From positions 18,247 through 82,246 of the forward strand of contig CAYWRU010000007.1 of NCBI GenBank assembly GCA_964460795.1: a stretch of DNA of 64,000 nucleotides. The letters are read 5' to 3'. Source of the DNA: CAZOOM01 sp964460795 (GTDB lineage: Bacteria; Omnitrophota; Omnitrophia; Omnitrophales; Aquincolibacteriaceae). The notes beneath the pieces are model-generated. The model was given only the letters and a program-made list of their open reading frames with translations, was not told the origin of the DNA and searched no databases. Positions 57,656 through 64,000 of the stretch are shown in pieces (within the stretch, counting starts at the first letter, position 1; each line of letters opens with the position of its first letter). A program made the translations under genes and the position numbers.

Positions 57656-58975
57656 ATGAAAAAAAGCCTGGTGCTTGGACTTGTTTCTGCAGTGCTTTTT
57701 TGTTTGAGCGTTTATCCTCTTCCCTGGTTTCCTCTGGGAGTTTTTGCGTTTTTGCCTCTTTTTTTAATTTGTACGGATCCTGCAAAAAATATTATTCAAA
57801 CTACTTTGGCGGCTGCGCTCGCTGGGTTTATCTTCTTTGCCTATTCGCTGCGCTGGGTTCACCGTTATGACTTATCTGCTTATTATGGTTCAGTGTACGC
57901 ATCTTTCATTATTTTTCCTGTTTTTTTCTTCAGCCTGAAATGGATCTGTGGAAAAACACAGTCGCCTTGGAAAACTATCCCAGTGGCGTGGATCCTCTGG
58001 ACGGTGCTGCATCGGTTGTATTTGCGGACTCCGATCGGTGGGATTCCGGCCGAGGCGCCTTTTTATGGACCTCTCTGGATGCTGCAATGGGCGGCTTTTG
58101 GAGGATTCCTTGTGCCGTTTGGGATTATTCTCAGCATTAATGCTCTCGCAGCTTTTTGGATTCAAAGTAAGAATATCCGGTATGGGTTTGCAGCAGCTGC
58201 GTTTATTGTTTTACTGCCCGCGGCACATTGCTATTTTGTATTTTTTATGCCGCCAAAAACAGAAGCGCATGGAAAAGCAGCGCTTATTCAGCATAATCTT
58301 CCCTATCCAGAAATCTGGCGAAAGCATCATCTGGAGGAAATGAATCAAGCATACGAAGGGTGGGCGCGTGAAGCGGCGGCTGGGCATCCGAATCTAATCA
58401 TCTTTCCGCTTTATGATCTTCCGGGTGATCCATCCCGCAATCCGGATTTTTTTTCAAATTTAGCAAAATCCGTGGGAGTCTCGATTCTTGTGGCCTCGCA
58501 CATTCCAAAAGAAGCTGGTGATGAGTCTATGGCAGCGGGCTACTTGAATCTTGCTCTATTATTTTCCAAAGAGGGGCAGCCGGCCGGAGTTTATCAAAAT
58601 GTCGAAGCGCCGCCGTGGGCACCGGGAAATATCAAAGTGTGGACCAAAGATCATTATGAAATATTAGACACGCCTCTGGGGCGGGCGGGAGTCATGCTGT
58701 GCTATGAGGACACAAATTTTAAGTGGGCGCGTGAAGCCAAAAAACAGGGAGCTCAGATTCTGATTGCGCTTTCCAATCCTGGACAATTCACAGAAACTCA
58801 TCAACCGTACTATCATCTGCTTCAGGATCAGCTGCGCGCCCTTGAAACTGGACTTCCCTTAATCCGAGTCTCGGCTAATGGATACACGGCACACATCAAT
58901 GCGCGTGGTGAAGTTCTGCAAAGAGCCAATTTGAATCAGAGCAAGATTCTTCAAGTCAGCATTAGAATTGGTTAA
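57656..58975 (+). CDS. lnt: apolipoprotein N-acyltransferase-like protein with altered active site
   Basis: A 439-residue protein with the Lnt layout: six or so N-terminal membrane helices (residues about 5-205) and a C-terminal nitrilase-like domain (about 215-430). In Lnt the catalytic triad is Glu (in a PE-x-A-type strand), Lys and Cys. Here the cysteine is kept in GVMLCYEDTNF, but the glutamate position reads NLIIFPLYDLPG and the lysine position reads GVYQNVEAPPWAPG, so Glu and Lys seem absent. It may be inactive, use other residues or act on a different substrate. ATG 57656 is probably leaderless. The gene name is given for the family only. Confidence 0.82.
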   Translation: MKKSLVLGLVSAVLFCLSVYPLPWFPLGVFAFLPLFLICTDPAKNIIQTTLAAALAGFIFFAYSLRWVHRYDLSAYYGSVYASFIIFPVFFFSLKWICGKTQSPWKTIPVAWILWTVLHRLYLRTPIGGIPAEAPFYGPLWMLQWAAFGGFLVPFGIILSINALAAFWIQSKNIRYGFAAAAFIVLLPAAHCYFVFFMPPKTEAHGKAALIQHNLPYPEIWRKHHLEEMNQAYEGWAREAAAGHPNLIIFPLYDLPGDPSRNPDFFSNLAKSVGVSILVASHIPKEAGDESMAAGYLNLALLFSKEGQPAGVYQNVEAPPWAPGNIKVWTKDHYEILDTPLGRAGVMLCYEDTNFKWAREAKKQGAQILIALSNPGQFTETHQPYYHLLQDQLRALETGLPLIRVSANGYTAHINARGEVLQRANLNQSKILQVSIRIG

Positions 58976-59046
58976 ATTCCTATAGCAAAAACTAGCTTTT
59001 TCTCCTTTGCTGTATTCAAGAATTCCCTGAGGTGCAGGGTTCCATA

Positions 59047-59076
59047 TTGACACTTTCGGCCGGATATCCCTATAAT
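59047..59076 (+). promoter_or_regulatory. consensus sigma-70 promoter of the repeat-protein gene
   Basis: TTGACA (59047-59052) and TATAAT (59071-59076) are both perfect matches, 18 bases apart. Transcription would start near 59083, about 318 bases before the ATG at 59401. It is the strongest promoter match in the window. Confidence 0.75.
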
Positions 59077-59109
59077 TCCGCATTAAAATATTTTTAAGCC
59101 CTTTAGCCT

Positions 59110-59381
59110 GGTTTTCTCATCGCTTTGGTTAATCGATGAGAAAACCACTTTGGCCGCTTTAGTTTGCGGCCAAAGTTTTGCGCCGCTGTTTTTACAGCGC
59201 GCAAAAGGCAACCCCTGTGGTACCCATGATAAAACCCATGGGCACCACAGCTCTTCGAGCGCATTTCTATAGGGAGTGATGAGAAATGCGGGTTAGCGAC
59301 TTGCGCTTCGGACTAAAATCATGTAACTTTTACATGTGCTTAGCTTGGAAGACTTTATATGCAAATATAATAAGTCAAGCT
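59110..59381 (+). ncRNA. structured leader with about seven consecutive hairpins
   Basis: Between the promoter and the giant gene lie: 59110-59122/59134-59146 (13 perfect pairs); 59148-59157/59166-59175 (10 perfect pairs, GGCCGC core); 59176-59189/59194-59206 (13 pairs, one bulge); 59215-59228/59237-59250 (13 of 14 pairs); 59260-59268/59282-59290 (9 pairs); 59320-59326/59330-59336 (7 pairs); and 59342-59355/59372-59381 (two short stems). None has a following U-run of terminator type, and no known riboswitch motif is recognised. It may be a regulatory leader, a stability element or an independent RNA. Confidence 0.65.
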
Positions 59382-59400
59382 GAGAGGAGATTCTGAGAGC

Positions 59401-62400
59401 ATGAAACTTGAGACCATGAGCGAAGAACTTTCAATGACGCAAGTTCATCGCGACCGTAAGCCATTTTTACTGCGTGCGGTTGCGGCCTCTGTCTTGGTAT
59501 GTTTCATTACCACTCAATCCGATCTTCATTTGGTTTTTGCAAATCCTATTCCGGTTCCTCAAGCTCCTTTGTCTGTTCCTGATGCATCCAAAGATTCCGT
59601 GAAAAAAGGTGAGGATATTCACTACCTGCAGGATCTTTCTGAAATGGAAAATCCGCTGACGAAGTCCAGCCCTGAATCCGATGCGGAGCAAGCCAAACAA
59701 AAACAAGAAGAAGCTGCAAGAACCCCGCAAAATGTACCGTCTTCTATTTTGTTCAAAAATTTAAATCCGCTCACCCATCCGGATGGAGAATTGCTGGAAC
59801 GCGATGTTACGATCGGGGATGTTGCCTGCACGAAATATTCATATCAAAATCAAAGTTCGTTTACCGTAGGAAAATCGGATCAGAAAATTTATCAGATTGT
59901 GGATTTCACGGGAGCAAATGGTGCTCTAGAGACGCGGGATTTTTCTTACCAGGATTCTGAGGTCACTATCCAAACACGCGGCGATGTAAACGGTCAGGAT
60001 TCTTATCAAGCTTTTACCACGGATGATTCCGGAAATATTGATCGTTTGGTGGAATCAGGGTGGATTCGCGATCATCAGAAGATTGTCCAAAAGCGTTATA
60101 ACTATGATCAGGGGACCTTGTTGGTCTTTGGAGTGGACGGAGTTGCCACTCGGGCGATGTACGAAATTAATGAAGCCGGCGAACCGTATCGCCTCTTGGA
60201 ATATCAATCCACGCAGCCAGGATCCGAAGCTCATCTCCAGCTCACTTACAATGATGATGCTGAAGAGGTCACGGTGGTTGATCGAATGGCGCTCACATAT
60301 GAGGTGCATGTTTTAAGCGGGGGAACCCAGACGGGTGATCTGAAGGAAATGGGAACTTTGGCAAGTGCCCCTGAAGCTGGAAAAGAATTACCCATTGCGG
60401 AGCGGATTGAAATTCGTGAACTGGACGGAGCCGCGGATCTGGTGAAAACCTATGTGATGACTCGAACCTCAGAACCGGATTATCTTTTGGTGCGGGAAAT
60501 GCTCCCGAATCAAGGGATGGGACGCATCCTTCGTTTTCGCGGTCAGGACACGAATGGCCAGGCGGTTGATCAGGAATATTTTTATGAAAAGGATGAGGCC
60601 ACAGGCCATGACATCCTGACGGTGTTCAATTATAAGGAAGGAACCTTCTTAAAAATTGAAATTCTTGAAACTGCGGCTACTGAAGTTCCAGATCAGACCG
60701 TCAATACTCCTTATCGTATTCTGGAAGGCGGGTCCATTGTGGCCGCGCCGACCCATCAGGTCAAAACTACTTTTGTGGTAAAGGATGGAAATATCCAGGT
60801 TTTGGATACGGAGCACAATCCCTTTACTTCAAGCGTCACAGAACTTGAAAATATAGCCCAGGGCCTGATCCCGGCCCGGGGACCTCCAGCCGCAGCTCCT
60901 ACTATTAATACTTCCTCTCTCCCGTCTGCACAATCGGTTTCCGAATCACTTCTTTCTTTAGATACTTCAACGACAACTCCCGTTTCAGCACCTGAAACTC
61001 CGGTGATTCCTGTGGCGCATGTTGTTCCGCCAAGTTCACCTGAAACACCGTTGCCATCTCGCGCTGTCGCGGAGCCGGACGGCTCGATCCGCGAATGGAC
61101 AGCTGATGGAAAGCGGTATGTTGAAGATTCTATGGACGGTATCCGCCGCATTAAAATTTATGATGCGGCATCTAGCCATCTTTTAGTGACCCAAATTTTT
61201 GACACCGCGCGTCATCAACTGACTGAGATGACAGAAGATCATCACACCCTGACGGTTTACGAATTGGATGCCCAAGGTCAGTCCACGGGAAAAGTTTTAG
61301 CCACCGGATTCTATAATGACCGTAATTCCACTTACCGGCTTACCTCAGAAGGATCTTCGGATATTCGATTTTATCATTACGGTCTCGATGGCGTGATTGG
61401 CACTCAGGATGATCTTTCTACGGTAGAACCCCAGGGGGGAGGGGTGGGCGGAGAAGGGGGAAGATTTTTTCCGGGCGGTAATCCCCGCCTTGAAGAAAAA
61501 ATGGCAGAACTTACCCGTAAAATGCGCCTTTACAGCGAATGCGTTTCAGAGCAGGGCAGTGACGCTGCGGACTGCGATCTCATCCGAGGACAAATTAGCG
61601 AACTTCTGGGTGAGATTGAAAATCTTTCTAAAACCGGATCCGGGCGACTTGATTTAGGATCCGGCCAAAGTGCACCAGGTCCTCAATCAACGGAAGTTTC
61701 CCACACAGCCATGGAAGAAGCCATCGCTCTTCATTTAGAAGGAGAGGATCAGGCTTGGGCATTGGAACTTTTGGCCCAGGCTCCGACAGCTGCAAAATTC
61801 TACATGATTAATGAACCCGGGAAAACGGATCCTACCCGGTATGTTTGGACTGTTCAATCCACGACCTATGTTCTCAATAGTGAAACTGTTTCAATCGAAG
61901 GACAGGAAGATCAGACGATTTGGTCGCTCATGACCCATGTGACGCTTGCCAAAGAATCTGCCGCAGCGCTTACGGCTGGATATTTGGAAGGATCTATCGA
62001 ATCGCATGCCTTGGAGCAGCTTGAGCTCGCCGGATCAGCCGCTGATTTTACCTGGATCACGGCCTCGAATGGAAAACGTCCCAGTGATTCACGTCTGACC
62101 TGGACGGTGGGCGATACGACTTACTCACTGAATGCTTCTGAAGCCGAGGGCGCGGACGGGAGCGTTTCGCTAGACTGGTCGTTCCGGACTCAGATGAAAG
62201 TCTCGCGATCCGAGATGGAAGCTGCATTAAATGCCCGGCTTGTGGGTGAAAAATTATCCGAGGCTTTGGCGCGTCTTCACGAGGCTGCTGAGGACACGGA
62301 ATTTTCAAAAACCATTTTGTCCGATGGCCAAGGACTCACGGATACAACCTGGGGTTGGACTTCAGGCCCGCACTCGTATTCACTTCAGGCTGAAGAGGTC

Positions 62401-64000
62401 CATGTCTCAGGCATGCCGGTCTCAGTGAACTGGAAATTTTCAAAGAGTACACGGGTGACTCAGGCGGTTGTGGAACAAGGAATTGATGGGATTCAAAACT
62501 CGGACAATCGTCAAACTGCCCTGGATGCGCTGAATGCAGCCAAAGCGGATACAGCGTTCTATCGGAATGAAGACGGCCCGAGTCCGGAAAATATCACCTT
62601 CAGCTGGTCGCAAGGCATAAAAAATTATGCGCTGGGGTCTCGGAAAGATTACACCGAGGGGGAGGCGGTCAAGATTGTGACGGAGTTCAATGTTTCGGTG
62701 CGGATGACGCGTGCGGCCATGGTCCAGAAAATGGTTCAGCTTTTTACCGGAGAGAAACTGACGAAGTTACTGCAATTATTGGAGGAAGCTCCGTCGGGAA
62801 CAAATTTTATCCGCTCGGAAGCAACTCGGCCGGATCGTCAAGACACTTTTAGCTGGTCCTATGGCGCGGTCACGGTGTCAGTAGCCGCGGATCAGGCAAT
62901 GGGGGCGAACAATTTGACGGGATGGGTTTGGGGTTTTCAAAAATCAGAACGTATTACTCAGGAATCGCTCGAGTCTGCCCTTCGACAAAAACTTACCGGT
63001 GATAAGTTGGCTGAAGCTTTAAATGCGCTTGCGCAGGCTCACGCGGACACCGAATTTTTTCAAACTACGAATTCCAAGGGAAATGTCACCTGGTCCTGGA
63101 CGGTGGAAGCGGTGAGTTATCAGTTAGCTTTCACCGAAGTGATGAATCAACAGGCGGATGGATCCATGGTTCGCGATGAATCAGCCTCTCAATGGAAACT
63201 CACGGAGAGCCATCATATCAGTCGTGCGGCCATGGAATCTGTTCTTAAAGCGAATCTAGCCGGAGATAAATTACAAAAAGCATTGAATGATCTGGCGCTG
63301 AGCGAAGATTTTTATCGTATTTTGGGAGAAGGAAAAGAAACTTATAGCTTTGCTCACGGCGCATCAAACTTCACTTTAGGGCAACAGGAAGAAAATATCT
63401 CTGATCAAGCAACTGCCGTGAAATGGTCTTATAGCGAGCAAGTGCGGGTTACGAAGCAGGTTGTGTTGGAGCAGATTAATGGCAGTTCGCTGACTGCTAG
63501 CGAAAAATCCAAAGCCATTAGTGACTTAGAGGGCGCTGAGGACTATTTCAAAATCATAAGTAATGCGGGAGCCCTTCCTAGCGATATCAGTTACACCTGG
63601 ACTGTGGGAGCGAAGACCTTTGTGCTTGGCATGCGAGCTGTTGAGATCGATCAAGTGGCAACGGGCTATGAATCAAGTTATGTGGAACAGGTCCGGATTT
63701 CAAAAGCAGCGGCCACCGCTGAAATCAATTCCCGCACCGATCTTACCGCTACTGAAAAATCCAAGGCCATAGCGGATCTTGCAGGTGCTGAAGATTATTT
63801 CAGGATTATTAATAGTGACGGCACCAAAGTAACGGATACGAGTTACACCTGGACCGTAGGAGCGAAGACCTTTGTTTTAGGAATGCGGGCCGTTGAGATC
63901 GATCAAGTGGCAACGGGCTATGAATCAAGTTATGTGGAGCAGGTGAGGATTTCAAAGACGGCTGCGACGAATGAGATTAATGGCCGTACCGATTTAACCG
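59401..64000 (+). CDS. giant secreted protein of about 84-aa tandem repeats, 3'-partial
   Basis: The frame is open from ATG 59401 (behind GAGAGGAGA) to the right edge without a stop: at least 1,533 residues. A signal-like segment (LLRAVAASVLVCFITTQ) lies at about 27-43. Residues about 45-520 are polar and beta-rich. From about 570 to 680 there are YD-repeat-like parts, for example RFYHYGLDGVIGTQDD. From about residue 765 on comes a tandem array: a conserved aromatic in WTVGAKTFVLG-like segments recurs at bases 61846, 62101, 62356, 62605, 62854, 63097, 63349, 63598 and 63850, that is, every 81-85 residues. A helix of the type LTATEKSKAIADLAGAEDYF precedes each. A surface or extracellular repeat protein is inferred; the function is unknown. 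Confidence 0.9.
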   Translation, partial: MKLETMSEELSMTQVHRDRKPFLLRAVAASVLVCFITTQSDLHLVFANPIPVPQAPLSVPDASKDSVKKGEDIHYLQDLSEMENPLTKSSPESDAEQAKQKQEEAARTPQNVPSSILFKNLNPLTHPDGELLERDVTIGDVACTKYSYQNQSSFTVGKSDQKIYQIVDFTGANGALETRDFSYQDSEVTIQTRGDVNGQDSYQAFTTDDSGNIDRLVESGWIRDHQKIVQKRYNYDQGTLLVFGVDGVATRAMYEINEAGEPYRLLEYQSTQPGSEAHLQLTYNDDAEEVTVVDRMALTYEVHVLSGGTQTGDLKEMGTLASAPEAGKELPIAERIEIRELDGAADLVKTYVMTRTSEPDYLLVREMLPNQGMGRILRFRGQDTNGQAVDQEYFYEKDEATGHDILTVFNYKEGTFLKIEILETAATEVPDQTVNTPYRILEGGSIVAAPTHQVKTTFVVKDGNIQVLDTEHNPFTSSVTELENIAQGLIPARGPPAAAPTINTSSLPSAQSVSESLLSLDTSTTTPVSAPETPVIPVAHVVPPSSPETPLPSRAVAEPDGSIREWTADGKRYVEDSMDGIRRIKIYDAASSHLLVTQIFDTARHQLTEMTEDHHTLTVYELDAQGQSTGKVLATGFYNDRNSTYRLTSEGSSDIRFYHYGLDGVIGTQDDLSTVEPQGGGVGGEGGRFFPGGNPRLEEKMAELTRKMRLYSECVSEQGSDAADCDLIRGQISELLGEIENLSKTGSGRLDLGSGQSAPGPQSTEVSHTAMEEAIALHLEGEDQAWALELLAQAPTAAKFYMINEPGKTDPTRYVWTVQSTTYVLNSETVSIEGQEDQTIWSLMTHVTLAKESAAALTAGYLEGSIESHALEQLELAGSAADFTWITASNGKRPSDSRLTWTVGDTTYSLNASEAEGADGSVSLDWSFRTQMKVSRSEMEAALNARLVGEKLSEALARLHEAAEDTEFSKTILSDGQGLTDTTWGWTSGPHSYSLQAEEVHVSGMPVSVNWKFSKSTRVTQAVVEQGIDGIQNSDNRQTALDALNAAKADTAFYRNEDGPSPENITFSWSQGIKNYALGSRKDYTEGEAVKIVTEFNVSVRMTRAAMVQKMVQLFTGEKLTKLLQLLEEAPSGTNFIRSEATRPDRQDTFSWSYGAVTVSVAADQAMGANNLTGWVWGFQKSERITQESLESALRQKLTGDKLAEALNALAQAHADTEFFQTTNSKGNVTWSWTVEAVSYQLAFTEVMNQQADGSMVRDESASQWKLTESHHISRAAMESVLKANLAGDKLQKALNDLALSEDFYRILGEGKETYSFAHGASNFTLGQQEENISDQATAVKWSYSEQVRVTKQVVLEQINGSSLTASEKSKAISDLEGAEDYFKIISNAGALPSDISYTWTVGAKTFVLGMRAVEIDQVATGYESSYVEQVRISKAAATAEINSRTDLTATEKSKAIADLAGAEDYFRIINSDGTKVTDTSYTWTVGAKTFVLGMRAVEIDQVATGYESSYVEQVRISKTAATNEINGRTDLT
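61690..64000 (+). repeat. tandem repeats of about 252 bp in coding sequence
   Basis: Nine units of 243-255 bases. The 5' units are strongly diverged, while the last two complete units are nearly identical: the block beginning AGTTACACCTGGAC recurs at 63589 and 63841, exactly 252 bases apart, and the stretch GAGATCGATCAAGTGGCAAC and its surroundings are unchanged. The array continues past the window edge. Confidence 0.9.

Noticed and set aside
61690..64000. CRISPR-like periodic repeats
   Set aside because: The period of about 252 bases is a multiple of three and fully coding, with divergence in protein-like fashion.
1..64000. rRNA, tRNA, integrase, transposase or phage genes
   Set aside because: I looked for their characteristic sequences and protein motifs and found none; mobile sequences here are non-coding repeats only.

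Overview
The window looks like a chromosomal segment of an uncultivated Gram-negative bacterium. A TonB-dependent receptor, porin-like barrels, a TonB protein and an Lnt-like acyltransferase point to an outer membrane. Moderate GC, very large multidomain genes with a recurring R-[SA]-E-V-R peptide motif, UbiD, a B12 salvage cluster and many fold-back repeats fit candidate-phylum genomes of the Omnitrophota type; that taxonomic call is inference. I see no rRNA, tRNA, CRISPR array, phage or transposase gene.

Layout. (1) 3-13502: the 3' part of a giant gene (at least 4,499 codons), already open at the left edge, mixing a JAMM/MPN-like end, a nucleotidyltransferase, HEAT repeats, membrane segments, a divergent Nudix-like box and a SAM methyltransferase, punctuated by about 19 RSEVR-type motifs. 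(2) 13585-14291: an AbiEii-like nucleotidyltransferase overlapping a 53-aa partner. (3) 14561-22094: corrinoid uptake: a damaged cobalamin riboswitch, a BtuB-like receptor, a PP-loop AsnB-like protein, DUF71 (B12-salvage type), BtuF, BtuC, BtuD and TonB, packed as an operon. (4) 22140-27177: two outer-membrane proteins, a His-rich small protein and a ZnuA/ZnuB pair without an ATPase gene. (5) 27292-30946: two small helical proteins, PEBP, YjbQ and UbiD. (6) 31345-35617: nucleotide-sugar genes headed by a ribbon-helix-helix/epimerase fusion with two palindromic operator candidates. (7) 35804-41005: a second giant secreted RSEVR protein with HEAT repeats and a clan CD cysteine-peptidase-like domain. 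(8) 41235-49349: Hsp20 behind a sigma-54-type promoter, SerC, a MEMO-AMMECR1 fusion, VanZ-like, a sirohaem reductase, a frameshifted recN and a DJ-1 protein. (9) 49522-58975: a small exported protein and a Ski2-like helicase on the minus strand, Nudix, an EF-hand protein, an ECF sigma/anti-sigma operon, a YkgJ protein, a bisphosphate nucleotidase-like protein and an Lnt-like protein lacking two expected catalytic residues. (10) 59047-64000: a consensus promoter, a leader with consecutive hairpins, and a third giant secreted gene of about 84-aa tandem repeats that runs off the right edge.

The main cross-cutting signal is a population of fold-back sequences. Intergenic copies have arms made of short repeated words; related sequences also lie in frame inside the two RSEVR giants, inside the signal-peptide region of a porin, and inside the B12 riboswitch. 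Together with the RSEVR punctuation this suggests giant polyprotein-like genes whose linkers tolerate, or are partly built from, mobile repeats.
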